From Nonomuraea sp. NEAU-A123 (lineage in GTDB: Bacteria > Actinomycetota > Actinomycetes > Streptosporangiales > Streptosporangiaceae): DNA of 64,000 bases. Where the stretch lies: NCBI RefSeq assembly GCF_018603905.1, contig NZ_JAHFZZ010000028.1, forward strand, positions 62,001 through 126,000. Reading direction: 5' to 3'. The position numbers and the translations under genes are program-made. This document shows, in pieces, positions 49,768 through 58,573 of this stretch (positions are counted from its first letter, which is position 1; every line of letters starts with the position of its first letter). The notes under the pieces were generated by a model that saw only the letters and a program-made list of their open reading frames with translations, did not search any database and was not told where the DNA came from.

Positions 49768-51258
49768 ATGATCCACAGCCTGTCGCTGTCCGACGTACTC
49801 GCCGAGCACGCGCGCAGCCGCCCCCAGGTGACGGCGGTGGTGGACGGGGAGGTACGCCTCACCTACCCCGAGCTGGACGCCCGGGTCTCCCGCCTCGCGG
49901 ACGCCCTCGCCACCGCGGGCGTGGCGGCCGGTGAACGCGTGCTCTGGCTGGGGCAGAACGCGCACGCGGTGCTGGAACTGCTGCTGGCCTGCTCACGGCT
50001 GGGGGCGATCTTCTGCCCGGCCAACTGGCGGCAGTCGGCGGACGAGCTGCGCTTCGTGGTCGAGGACCTGGCGCCGCGCGTGGTCGTCCGGGAGCCGTCC
50101 GACGCCACCGCCGCCCTGAGCGCCGACACCGCGCTCTGGGTGGAGGCCGGAGAGGACTACGAGCGGCTCGTCGCGAGCGGCTCCGCCAGGGACTTCCCGC
50201 CCGTCGAGGACACCGAGCCGGTGCTGGCCCTCTACACCGCCGCCTTCGACGGCCGCCCCAACGCGGCCCTCCTCAGCAGCGCGGCCCTGCTGGCCCACAG
50301 CGTGTCCCTGCTGGTGGTGCGCCAGATGGAGCCCGGCTTCACCTTCCTGAACAACGGGCCGCTCTTCCACGTGGGCACGATGATGTTCTGCCTGGCCACC
50401 CTCCAGATCGGCGGCACGAACGTCTTCACCCCCGCCTTCGACGCCGAGGAGGTGTGCCGCCTGATCGACGCCGAGCGGGTCACGCAGGCGTTCCTGTTCG
50501 GCCCGATGATCGACGCCGTGACGAAAGCGAACGCCGGCGGCAAGTACGACCTGTCGTCGCTGCGGTTCGTCTCGCACTCCGCGGAGTGGGACGCGATGAT
50601 CACCGTGGACGACTCCCCCTGGTGCCGGTCCAAGATGGGCGGCTACGGGCAGACGGAGGTCGGCGGCATGCTCACCTTCCTCGGCCTGGCTCCGGGCGCC
50701 GCCGGCTTCGCCGGACGGCCGTCTCCGCTGGCCCAGGTCCGCATCCTGGCCCCCGACGGCACCGAGGTGCCGGCGGGCGAGGTGGGCGAGATCTGCGCGC
50801 GCGGCAAGACCCTCTTTTCCGGATATTTCGCCCGACCCGACTTAAATGCGGTTAAGTCGGCGTACGGCTGGCATCACACCGGCGACCTCGGCCGGCGCGA
50901 GCCCGACGGGACGATCACCTTCATCGGCCCCCGGCTCCGCATGATCAAGTCCGGCGCCGAGAACGTCTACCCGGCCGAGGTCGAACGCTCGCTCAAGGCC
51001 CACCCGGCCGTCGCCGACGCCGCCGTGATCGGCGTCCCCGACGCCACCTGGCACCAGGCGGTCAAGGCGGTGGTGGCGCTCAAGGAGGGCGCCGAGGCCA
51101 CGGCCGACGACCTCATCGACCACGTCAAGAACACCCTCGCCTCCTACAAGAAGCCGCGCGAGGTGGCGTTCGTCGACGCGATACCCAAGCGCGGCTACAC
51201 CCCCGACTACGACGCCCTGGACGCCGCCCACGGCGGCGGCAACTACCCGGGCACCTGA
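49768..51258 (+). CDS. AMP-binding acyl-CoA-ligase-like protein with altered P-loop
   Basis: 496 residues of ANL superfamily. The fold is clear from GGYGQTEVGGM, the hinge GWHHTGDLGRREPDG and YPAEVERSL. The P-loop, normally YTSGTTGxPKG, reads LYTAAFDGRPNAALLS, and the C-terminal PKxxxGK lysine motif is replaced by IPKRGYTPDYDALD. The adenylation step may therefore be changed or lost. It follows the LLM gene and precedes a convergent TetR gene. It could be a true ligase with variant loops or a binding protein. Confidence 0.8.
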   Translation: MIHSLSLSDVLAEHARSRPQVTAVVDGEVRLTYPELDARVSRLADALATAGVAAGERVLWLGQNAHAVLELLLACSRLGAIFCPANWRQSADELRFVVEDLAPRVVVREPSDATAALSADTALWVEAGEDYERLVASGSARDFPPVEDTEPVLALYTAAFDGRPNAALLSSAALLAHSVSLLVVRQMEPGFTFLNNGPLFHVGTMMFCLATLQIGGTNVFTPAFDAEEVCRLIDAERVTQAFLFGPMIDAVTKANAGGKYDLSSLRFVSHSAEWDAMITVDDSPWCRSKMGGYGQTEVGGMLTFLGLAPGAAGFAGRPSPLAQVRILAPDGTEVPAGEVGEICARGKTLFSGYFARPDLNAVKSAYGWHHTGDLGRREPDGTITFIGPRLRMIKSGAENVYPAEVERSLKAHPAVADAAVIGVPDATWHQAVKAVVALKEGAEATADDLIDHVKNTLASYKKPREVAFVDAIPKRGYTPDYDALDAAHGGGNYPGT

Positions 51259-51269
51259 CCCCGGCACGG

Positions 51270-51860
51270 CTACAGGCCCAGCCCCGCCTCCAGGTGGGCC
51301 AGGGCCTTGTCGACCTCGGCGGGCCCGTCCATCACGGGGTCCTTCACCCAGTCGAGCCAGACCGCGAACACCACGCCGGTGATCGCCCCCGTGATGTTGC
51401 GGATCTCCGGATCGGACACCGCCCGCCCCGCCCGCCTGGCCAGGATCTCCTGCATCGTCCTGAGCGTCCCGGAGACGTTCTCCAGGCTCGCCGCCCACAG
51501 CTCGGGCACCGTGAGCATGAGCCTCTCCCGCTCCACCCCCTCGGCGATCTCCTCGGCCGTCTGGCCCGCCGTCACCTCCCGCATGGCGACGCGGACGGCT
51601 TGGACGGGGTTCAGCTCGGCCGGAGCCGCGTTCAGGGCCTCGGCGAAGGGCGGGAACTGGTCGATGAACACCAGCTCCTCCTTCGAGGCGAAATAGCGGA
51701 ACACCGTGCTGGGCGCCACCTCCGCCGCCTCGGCAATCTGCTCGACCGTGGTCTCGGCATAACCCTGCTCGCGGAACAGCCGCAACGCCTCCTTCTGGAT
51801 CAGCGCCCTCGTCTTGGCCTTCTTCCGCTCTCGCAGGCCCTGCACCGGTCGATCGCTCAT
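51270..51860 (-). CDS. TetR-family repressor near P450 and ligase
   Basis: 196 residues from the ATG at 51860. HTH TTVEQIAEAAEVAPSTVFRYF at about 38-58 (given in part), followed by FASKEELVF. The regulatory domain has DWVKDPVMD near its end. It is divergent from the P450 at 51958 across 97 AT-richer bases, so it probably represses the P450 and itself. The frame extends upstream to 51902 without a ribosome site. A regulator of the LLM-ligase side is also possible. Confidence 0.8.
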   Translation of the reverse strand: MSDRPVQGLRERKKAKTRALIQKEALRLFREQGYAETTVEQIAEAAEVAPSTVFRYFASKEELVFIDQFPPFAEALNAAPAELNPVQAVRVAMREVTAGQTAEEIAEGVERERLMLTVPELWAASLENVSGTLRTMQEILARRAGRAVSDPEIRNITGAITGVVFAVWLDWVKDPVMDGPAEVDKALAHLEAGLGL

Positions 51861-51957
51861 GTCACTGATTGTCGGGGTTTCAGCACAGAGCCGTCCACTC
51901 ATAAGAGATCACCCCAATCTGCTATGCAACTATCAAATAGGAGTCTACTCTCAAAAT

Positions 51958-53106
51958 ATGCCACTTCCCATGGACAGAACCCCCGGATGCCCCTTCGACC
52001 CGCCTCCCGCGCTGGAGAAGCTGCCGCCGATGTCGCGCCTGGACTACCCGGACGGGCACGCGGGCTGGCTCGTGACGGGCTTCGAGGCCGCCCGGACCGT
52101 GCTCAGCGATCCCCGGTTCAGCTCCCGCCAGGAGCTCAAGCACAGCCCGTCACGCATGACGTCGCAGTTCGGCCAGGACCAACCCGCTCCGCCCGGCATG
52201 TTCGTGACGACCGACCCGCCCGAGCACACCCACTACCGGCGCCTGCTCACCGGCCAGTTCACGGTCCGCAGGATGCGGCTGCTCGAGCCGCGGATCGAGC
52301 AGATCGCCGCCGAGCACCTCGACGCGATGGCCGCGGCGGGGCCGCCCGTGGACCTGGTGCCGGCGTACGCGCTGCCGATCCCGTCGCTGGTCATCTGCGA
52401 GCTGCTCGGCGTGCCGTACGAGGACCATGAGTTCTTCCAGGAGAAGACCGCGCGGCTCGTCGCCCTCGACGAGGAGGGTGTGCCGGAGCTGGCGGCGCTC
52501 GCCGGATATCTGGGCGAGCTCGTCCGACGCAAGCGCGCCGAACCCGGCGACGACCTGATCAGCGGCCTGACCGGCGACTTCAGCGACGAGGAGCTGACGA
52601 ACCTCGCGCTGATCCTGCTCGTCGCCGGGCACGAGACCACCGCGAACATGCTGGGCCTGGGCGTCTTCGCGCTGCTGGAGCACCCGGAGCAGCGGGCCCT
52701 GCTCGACGGCGAGAACGCGGTCGAGGAGCTGATGCGCTGGCTGTCGATCCTGCACGTGGGCGCGCCGAGCCGGGTCGCGCTGGAGGACGTGGAAGTGGCG
52801 GGCGAGCTGGTCAGGAAGGGCGAGACGGTCGCGCTGTCGCTGCCGGCGATCAACCGGGACCCGGGCCAGTTCGCCGATCCGGGCGAGCTGCGGCTCGACC
52901 GGGCCGAGGCGCGGCGGCACCTGGCCTTCGGGCACGGCGTGCACCAGTGCCTGGGGCAGCAGCTCGCCAGGGTCGAGATGCGCATCGGCTACCGCAGGCT
53001 CTTCGAACGCTTCCCCGGCCTGCGGCTGGCCGTGCCCGCCTCCGAGGTGCCGCTGAAGGAGCGCGCGGCGGTCTACGGCGTGGAGAGCCTCCCGGTCACG
53101 TGGTAG
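51958..53106 (+). CDS. Cytochrome P450
   Basis: 382 residues, soluble bacterial class I type. I-helix oxygen-binding LLVAGHETTANM, ExxR motif in VEELMRWLS, and the haem-ligand loop FGHGVHQCLGQQLAR are all present. It starts PLPMDRTPGCPFDPP, as many actinobacterial CYP105/CYP107-like enzymes do. It needs ferredoxin, and none is encoded nearby. Its AT-rich upstream region is divergent from a TetR gene. Neighbouring LLM and ligase genes suggest it oxidises a lipid or steroid-like substrate; side-chain hydroxylation is possible but unproven. Confidence 0.9.
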   Translation: MPLPMDRTPGCPFDPPPALEKLPPMSRLDYPDGHAGWLVTGFEAARTVLSDPRFSSRQELKHSPSRMTSQFGQDQPAPPGMFVTTDPPEHTHYRRLLTGQFTVRRMRLLEPRIEQIAAEHLDAMAAAGPPVDLVPAYALPIPSLVICELLGVPYEDHEFFQEKTARLVALDEEGVPELAALAGYLGELVRRKRAEPGDDLISGLTGDFSDEELTNLALILLVAGHETTANMLGLGVFALLEHPEQRALLDGENAVEELMRWLSILHVGAPSRVALEDVEVAGELVRKGETVALSLPAINRDPGQFADPGELRLDRAEARRHLAFGHGVHQCLGQQLARVEMRIGYRRLFERFPGLRLAVPASEVPLKERAAVYGVESLPVTW

Positions 53107-53112
53107 CGGGGC

Positions 53113-54021
53113 TCAGAGGATCGCCAGCGGGTTCAGCGGGCTCCCGGTCCCGCCCTCGATCCTGAGCGGGGCCGCGACGAACACGAACTCCGTACGGCCC
53201 GCCGCACTCAGCTCCTCCAGCCAGAGCATCTCGATCAGGTGGATGCCGTGCCGGTGGAGCAGGATGAGGTGCAGGTCGTCGTCGAGCGGCTCGTCGGCGA
53301 GCTGGCGGTCGTTCAGCCCGCCGATCGCCGCGTTGTCGGCGGCCACGGCCGAGACGTCCAGCGACGCCAGCCAGCGCCCCGCGCCGGCCGACAGCCCCGG
53401 CTGACCTGACCAGTACTCCTCGTGCGAGCGCTCCCACACGGCGGGCCAGCCGGTACGGATCACCGCGACGTCGCCCGCGCGCGGCACGGCGATCTCCGCC
53501 AGCAGTTCCGCCGGGACGCGGAAGTCGGCGGGCAGGTGGTCGAGCCCGAGATGGCGGGGCACGTCGAACAGGACGCCTCTGGCGACGACCCCGCCCACCC
53601 GCTCGATGCCGCACCGGGTGGCGCCGTAGGAGCGTACGCGGGCGGCGGGGTGGCCGTTGTAGAGCTCGTCGCCCGACCACATGTGGCAGAGCGCGTCCAT
53701 GTGCGTGGTCGTGCCGTGGTGGGTGACGATCAGTGCGTCGTCGGCCATCCGCAGCCCGGCGCCCACCGGCCGGGCGCCGGCCGCGTAGTCGCCGCCGTCG
53801 ACCGACATGAAGTGCTGCGGCAGGGGACGGCCCCGCAGGTGCGGCACCGTCGTGGGGGCGGGCGACGACGTGGCGCCCCTGATCGGCATGGACAGGCTGA
53901 GCACCTGGCCGGTGCTCGCGGCGGCCAGGGCGCTCAGCACCACGTCGCCGGTGAGCAGGTTCAGCGTGCCCCGTTGATCCTCTGGGCCGAAACGTCCCCA
54001 ATTGTTAGGCTCGGCTGGCAA
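53113..54021 (-). CDS. Cyclase-family metal-dependent hydrolase (kynurenine-formamidase-like)
   Basis: 302 residues from a TTG at 54021, chosen because AAGGGGAG lies seven bases upstream and the sequence LPAEPNNWGRFGPEDQRGT that follows is typical of the family start. The metal motif H-x-G-T-x-x-H-x-D appears as THHGTTTHMDALCHMW. A late LHLILLHRHGIHLIE completes the fold. Members hydrolyse arylformamides or cyclic amides and esters. It is convergent with the P450 gene and divergent from the esterase at 54052. Start choice is moderately certain. Confidence 0.78.
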   Translation of the reverse strand: MPAEPNNWGRFGPEDQRGTLNLLTGDVVLSALAAASTGQVLSLSMPIRGATSSPAPTTVPHLRGRPLPQHFMSVDGGDYAAGARPVGAGLRMADDALIVTHHGTTTHMDALCHMWSGDELYNGHPAARVRSYGATRCGIERVGGVVARGVLFDVPRHLGLDHLPADFRVPAELLAEIAVPRAGDVAVIRTGWPAVWERSHEEYWSGQPGLSAGAGRWLASLDVSAVAADNAAIGGLNDRQLADEPLDDDLHLILLHRHGIHLIEMLWLEELSAAGRTEFVFVAAPLRIEGGTGSPLNPLAIL

Positions 54022-54051
54022 GTGTGCGCTCCCCTTCTGTCGGAGGTCCCG

Positions 54052-55275
54052 ATGCACTGTGATCCCCGGTTCTCTCGCGTGCGCGAGGCGTTCGAGCGGA
54101 ATTTCGCCGATGGCGTCGAGCTGGGGTCCGCGTTCGCGGTCTATCTGGACGGCGAGCTGGTGGTGGATCTGTGGGACGGTGTGGCCGACCGGCGCACCGG
54201 CCGGCCGTGGGAGCGGGACACGCCCGTGTTCGCGTACTCGTGCACCAAGGCGATCACCGCGACCGTGCTGCTGCAGCTCGCCGAGCGCGGCCTGGTGGAC
54301 GTGACCGCGCCGGTCGCCGAGGTGTGGCCGGAGTTCGGGGTGCGGGGCAAGCAGCGGATCACCGTCGAGCACCTGCTCACCCACCAGGCCGGGCTGCCCG
54401 CGCTGGACGAGCGGGTGCCGGTCGAGGAGTTCGAGGACCTGCCGGCGATCGCGGCGCGCCTGGCCGGGCAGCGGCCGATCTGGCGGCCGGGGTCGGCGCA
54501 CGGCTACCACGCGCTGACGTACGGCTTCCTGGTGGGCGAGGTCGTGCGCCGGGTGACGGGCAAGTCGGTGGGCGAGCTGGTCGCGGCGGAGATCTCCGGG
54601 CCGCTCGGGCTGGACCTGTGGGTCGGAGCGCCGGACGACGTGATCGCCAAGGCGGCCCGCCTGACGGCCGAGCCCAAGCCCGGCAGTGAGACGGGCAGGA
54701 AGCACGGCGAACCGGGCAAGGGCGACGGCGCGCCCCGCCGCGCGCCCGGCGCACCCGTCCGCGCCGCGACGCCCATCGGGCCGCCGAAGGATCCGATCAC
54801 CGCGATCGCCATGGCCGCCCGGGATCCCGGCAGCCTGACGAACCGCGCCCTCGGCAATCCGCGCATCCAGGACCTGGAAGGCGGCGCCAACAACCCGGTG
54901 CTCCTGCGCGCCGGCTGGCCCGCGGCGGGCGTCGTCACCACGGCCAGGTCGCTGGCGGCCTTCTACCGCGCGCTGCTGGCGGGCGAGCTGCTGCGCCCGG
55001 AGACGCTCGAGGACGCCATCCGTCCCCGGGTGGCGGGGCCCGACCAGATCCTGCTGCTGGACAGCTCGTTCGGGCTCGGTTTCATGCGGCCGAGCATGAC
55101 GTTCTTCCTGCCGTCCGTGAGCGCGTTCGGGCACACGGGCATGGGCGGCTCCATCGGGCTGGGCGACCCCCAGCACGGCCTGGCCGCGGGCTACGTGATG
55201 AACAAGATGGCCGACGTCTTCGCCGGCAACCAGCGGGTGATCCGGCTCATGGAGGCCGTCTACCGTTCGATATGA
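54052..55275 (+). CDS. Beta-lactamase-fold serine hydrolase (EstB-like)
   Basis: 407 residues. SxxK is seen in YSCTKAITA, a Tyr motif in HGYHALTYG and a late HTG in GHTGMGGSIGLGDP. This is the serine beta-lactamase/esterase fold (class C and EstB relatives), usually hydrolysing esters or lactones. CGGAGG precedes the ATG. A low-complexity loop (KPGSETGRKHGEPGKGDGAP) at about 208-225 looks like an insert. It is divergent from the cyclase gene. A lactone or ester of a steroid- or lipid-derived acid is a plausible substrate. Confidence 0.83.
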   Translation: MHCDPRFSRVREAFERNFADGVELGSAFAVYLDGELVVDLWDGVADRRTGRPWERDTPVFAYSCTKAITATVLLQLAERGLVDVTAPVAEVWPEFGVRGKQRITVEHLLTHQAGLPALDERVPVEEFEDLPAIAARLAGQRPIWRPGSAHGYHALTYGFLVGEVVRRVTGKSVGELVAAEISGPLGLDLWVGAPDDVIAKAARLTAEPKPGSETGRKHGEPGKGDGAPRRAPGAPVRAATPIGPPKDPITAIAMAARDPGSLTNRALGNPRIQDLEGGANNPVLLRAGWPAAGVVTTARSLAAFYRALLAGELLRPETLEDAIRPRVAGPDQILLLDSSFGLGFMRPSMTFFLPSVSAFGHTGMGGSIGLGDPQHGLAAGYVMNKMADVFAGNQRVIRLMEAVYRSI

Positions 55276-55286
55276 CCGCACGAGCG

Positions 55287-56024
55287 TCACTGCATGGTCA
55301 CGCCGCCGCTGACCGACAGCGTCTGGCCGGTGATGTAGGCGGCGCGTTCCGTACACAGGTAGGCGACGAGGCCCGCCACGTCGGCGGGCGTGCCGAGGCG
55401 GCGCAGCGGGACGGTCCTGACGATCTTGTCGACCAGCCCGGGCTCGGCCGCGGAGACGCGCCAGAGCATCGGCGTGTCCGTGGGGCCCGGGCAGACCACG
55501 TTGGCGGTGACGTGCGCCCTGGCCGCCTCGCGGGCGAGCGTCTTGGCCAGGCCGAACAGCCCCGCCTTGGTCGCCGCGTAGGCGCCTTCGCCGCCGGAGC
55601 CCGCTCTGGCACCGTCCGACGAGATGAACACCAGCCGCCCCCACCCCCGGTCGAGCATGCCCGGCAGCAGCAGCTTGGTCAGCAGCATCGGGCCGCGCAG
55701 GTTGACCTGCCACATGAGGTCCCAGTTCGCCGGGTCACTCGCGATGAACGGCTCGACGATCGACACACCGGCGTTGTGCACGAGGATGTCGGCCTGCCCG
55801 GCCGCGCCGCAGAACCGCTCGATGGACGGCGGCGAGGCGAGGTCGACGGCCAGGGCGGCGGCTCCCGGCAGCCCCGCGGCCACCTTCTCGGCCCCCGGCA
55901 GATCCACGTCCGCGACCACCACCCGGGCGCCCAGCGCGGCGAGGTCCGCGGCGATGGCCGCGCCGATCGCGCCCGCCCCCCCGGTCACGACGGCCGCGCG
56001 CCCGTCGAGGCGCATCCCCTCCAT
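55287..56024 (-). CDS. SDR family oxidoreductase
   Basis: 245 residues. The Rossmann loop is TGGAGAIG at about 14-21, NAG follows in VHNAG, and the active site is YAATK with S two strands earlier. It starts at the ATG at 56024, which overlaps the isochorismatase-like stop (ATGA), so the two are coupled. It is convergent with the esterase. Specificity cannot be read. It probably belongs to the operon controlled by the site at 56646. Confidence 0.83.
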   Translation of the reverse strand: MEGMRLDGRAAVVTGGAGAIGAAIAADLAALGARVVVADVDLPGAEKVAAGLPGAAALAVDLASPPSIERFCGAAGQADILVHNAGVSIVEPFIASDPANWDLMWQVNLRGPMLLTKLLLPGMLDRGWGRLVFISSDGARAGSGGEGAYAATKAGLFGLAKTLAREAARAHVTANVVCPGPTDTPMLWRVSAAEPGLVDKIVRTVPLRRLGTPADVAGLVAYLCTERAAYITGQTLSVSGGVTMQ

Positions 56025-56629
56025 CACCGCGCGTCCCCGGCCTTCCACTCCTCGACGAGTTCGGCGGCGGTGACGCGGGTGGCCAGCAGGCCGATCGTGT
56101 ACTTCAGTACGGCCAGCGCGTAGCCGTCCGGTACGCCCGCGACGGCGTCGGTCACCACGGTGACCCGGTAGCCGAGGTTCACCGCCTCCAGGGCCAGCCC
56201 GGTGATGCCCAGGTTGAGCGAGAGCCCGACGGCCACCACGTGCAAGACGGACAGCGAGCGCAGCGTCATGTCGAGCGAGGTGCCGGTGAACGGGGAGAAC
56301 CCGTGGTGGCGTCGGCTCTCCAGGTCGGCGTCGTCCAGCAGCTCGGGCAGCACCTCCACGGCCGGCGTGCCCTCCAGCATGTGACCGGGGTCCTTGAGCA
56401 GGGCGGTGATGAACGGGCTGTTGCGGGTGTGGGAGCCCGCCCGGTCGGGGCGGAAGGCGGCGGTGCAGTGGATCACCGGGAGGCCGGCCGCCCTGGCCGC
56501 CTGGAGGACGGAGGCGGCGTTGCCCACCACGTCACGCCGCTGGCACACAGCCACCAGGTCCGGAAATTTCGTTAGATCGCCGACGACGCCCCGCTGCATC
56601 TCCATGACCAGCACGGCCGTACGGTCCAT
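56024..56629 (-). CDS. Isochorismatase-family protein lacking the catalytic Cys
   Basis: 201 residues. The fold is recognised from AVLVMEMQRGV near the start, GLPVIHCTAAFRPDRAG, and LGYRVTVVTDAVAG near the end. Typical cysteine hydrolases have D-x-Q at the start and Cys in a VxxTxVC-type loop. Here the acid is Glu (M-E-M-Q) and the loop reads VGLSLNLGITGLALEA with no Cys. It may bind rather than hydrolyse, or use other residues. GGAGG precedes the ATG; a KstR2-like site at 56646 lies upstream. It is coupled to the SDR. Confidence 0.75.
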   Translation of the reverse strand: MDRTAVLVMEMQRGVVGDLTKFPDLVAVCQRRDVVGNAASVLQAARAAGLPVIHCTAAFRPDRAGSHTRNSPFITALLKDPGHMLEGTPAVEVLPELLDDADLESRRHHGFSPFTGTSLDMTLRSLSVLHVVAVGLSLNLGITGLALEAVNLGYRVTVVTDAVAGVPDGYALAVLKYTIGLLATRVTAAELVEEWKAGDAR

Positions 56630-56645
56630 CCGGCGCCTCCAGTTA

Positions 56646-56659
56646 GCCGAGCGCTTGCT
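56646..56659. promoter_or_regulatory. KstR2-like operator before the isochorismatase-SDR operon
   Basis: GCCGAGCGCTTGCT has two mismatches to AnCAAGnnCTTGnT (first A and one A of CAAG). It is 17 bp before the start at 56629 on the minus strand, so it would block the operon. A related TetR operator is equally possible. Confidence 0.5.
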
Positions 56660-56728
56660 TGGCCACGAACATATCACCCGGCAACCGACCGTGATAATCA
56701 CCTGACACATCGCGAAATATCTGGACCC

Positions 56729-58534
56729 GTGACAACCGGGACCCCGGGTGAGACCGTCGAACGGGAGACGGCTGCGTTATGGGGGTTCGCTTTGGTCCCT
56801 GGTTACCGAGAAGTACGCCAGCTCGGCGCGGGGCACACGGGCCGCGTGTTCCTCGCCACCTACCAGGCCACCGGGGCTTACGTCGCGATCAAATACCTGA
56901 ACGCGACCCTGCGCCGGGACACCGAGTTCATGGAACGCTTCCGGGTGGACACCCCCTCGCTGGTGGAGCTCGACGACCCGAACGTGGTCCAGCTCTACGA
57001 GTATGTGGAGACCTCGACCAGGGCCGCGGTGGTGATGGAGCTGGTCGACGGGGTGTCGCTGCGTACCATCCTGGCCGAGCACGGCAGGACCAGCCCGGAG
57101 GCGGCGCTGGCGGTGCTGAAGAGCACGCTGTCGGCGCTGGCCGCGGCCCACGAGAAGGGCGTGCCGCACCGGGACGTCAAACCGGAGAACGTGCTGGTCC
57201 AGGCGGACGGCACGAGCAAGCTGACCGACTTCGGCGTGGTGGTTCATGCCGAGGAGCCGGGGGTGCCGGCGGGTAGCCCGCCGTACATGTCGCCCGAGCT
57301 GTGGACGCAGGGGGAGGCGGGGCCGTCCGCGGACCTCTACGCGGCGGCGTGCCTGCTGTTCGAGACCGTCAAGGGGCGGCCGCCGTACAAGGCGGAGGAC
57401 GTCCCCTCGCTGCGGGACAAGCACCTGGTCGAGCCGGTGCCGCTGGAGGTGGCCCCCGACTCGCTGCGCGACCTGCTCAGGCGCGGGCTGGCCAAGGACC
57501 CGGCGGTCAGGTACGCCTCCGCCCTGCAGTTCGCGGCGGAGGTGGAGGAGGACGCGGTCGCCGGCTACGGTCCCGACTGGGAGAAGCGCGGGCGCCGCCA
57601 CCTCGGCGAGCTGGCCACGCTCCTCGCGCTCCGCTTCCCGCTGGCCAGGACCGACGCGCCGACCGCCACCCTGGGGGCCGTCCGGGACCGGCGGATCAGC
57701 GTGCCCAGGCTGCCGCCGCATCTGTGGATCGCGGGCGCGGCGGTGGTCGCCGTGCTGATCGCGGTGGTGCTCACCGGCGGGCTCTCTCGCGGTCCTGCGG
57801 GCACGGTGCTGATGCCGCAGCCGAAGACGTCCGAACCGCTGGATCCCAGCCCGGTCGACGACCAGACCCCGGTCCGCCGGACCTCGGAGACCAGCCGTCC
57901 CACGGCCAGGACGGCGACGACCGGCCCCGTACCGCCCGCCACCGTTTCCAGCGCGCCCACGACGGGCGTGCCTGCGCCCACGGCGTCCCGGCAGGCCGCG
58001 CGGACGCTGCCCAGCCCGGCCGTGCGGTCGGCGGACATCGTGCAGTGGACGGGCTCGGCGGGCGCGGTACGCGTGGCCGCCGACGGCCGGGGGCCGGTCC
58101 GGCTGCGCATCACGTACACGCGGCGTGACGGCGACGGCCAGGCCCGTACGGTGCACAAGGAGACCCGCACGCTCACCGGACAGACCGCCTACACCGACTC
58201 CGTGGCCCGTGACCTGGGCTCGGTCGGCTGCGGCAAGCAGGCGCACTTCGGCCTCCTGCTCCTGACCGAACCGGCGGCGGCCAACGGCCCGCAGGTCAGC
58301 GAGGTGACCGTGGACGGGCCGCCGTGCCCCACGCCCAGCGCCTCGCATCCGACGGCCGGCCCGCCCACCCAGGAGCCCACCACTCCGACGCCGTCCCAGC
58401 CGCCCGTCGCGCTGCCCTCAGACTCACCGCCCACCGGCACCCCGGCCTTCGTCTCGCCGAGCCCTGACACGCGGACCTCGCTCACGGATGATTCGCTGAC
58501 CTCGGGCGAACCGGCCGAGGAACCCGCCGGCTAG
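56729..58534 (+). CDS. Membrane-anchored Ser/Thr protein kinase
   Basis: 601 residues. Kinase domain about 25-290: glycine loop LGAGHTGRVF, ATP Lys K55, catalytic HRDVKPEN at 147-154 and DFG at 167-169. A single membrane helix lies near 332-352, followed by a Pro/Thr-rich extracytoplasmic linker, a beta-rich segment (about 430-520, with VQWTGSAGAVRVAADGRGPV) and a second Pro/Ser/Thr-rich tail. This is the PknA/PknB-like plan without PASTA repeats. It starts with a GTG. The signal sensed outside the cell is unknown. Confidence 0.88.
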   Translation: MTTGTPGETVERETAALWGFALVPGYREVRQLGAGHTGRVFLATYQATGAYVAIKYLNATLRRDTEFMERFRVDTPSLVELDDPNVVQLYEYVETSTRAAVVMELVDGVSLRTILAEHGRTSPEAALAVLKSTLSALAAAHEKGVPHRDVKPENVLVQADGTSKLTDFGVVVHAEEPGVPAGSPPYMSPELWTQGEAGPSADLYAAACLLFETVKGRPPYKAEDVPSLRDKHLVEPVPLEVAPDSLRDLLRRGLAKDPAVRYASALQFAAEVEEDAVAGYGPDWEKRGRRHLGELATLLALRFPLARTDAPTATLGAVRDRRISVPRLPPHLWIAGAAVVAVLIAVVLTGGLSRGPAGTVLMPQPKTSEPLDPSPVDDQTPVRRTSETSRPTARTATTGPVPPATVSSAPTTGVPAPTASRQAARTLPSPAVRSADIVQWTGSAGAVRVAADGRGPVRLRITYTRRDGDGQARTVHKETRTLTGQTAYTDSVARDLGSVGCGKQAHFGLLLLTEPAAANGPQVSEVTVDGPPCPTPSASHPTAGPPTQEPTTPTPSQPPVALPSDSPPTGTPAFVSPSPDTRTSLTDDSLTSGEPAEEPAG

Positions 58535-58547
58535 GCTTGTCGAGCAA

Positions 58548-58567
58548 CCAAGCGTGCGCTAGCTTGG
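58548..58567. promoter_or_regulatory. Wide inverted repeat before the DUF35 operon
   Basis: CCAAGC and GCTTGG form perfect 6-bp arms with an 8-bp centre, the same half-sites as the KstR2 motif but spaced eight bases wider. It overlaps the promoter region and lies 6 bp before the DUF35 start. The sequence around it (GCTAGC twice, at 58558 and 58567) adds further symmetry. A TetR-family regulator other than KstR2 is likely. Confidence 0.45.
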
Positions 58568-58573
58568 CTAGCG

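Noticed and set aside
53113..55713. 866-codon frame covering cyclase and beyond
   Set aside because: Only its last 302 residues match a family. The earlier part is opposite the esterase and SDR and has no ribosome site.
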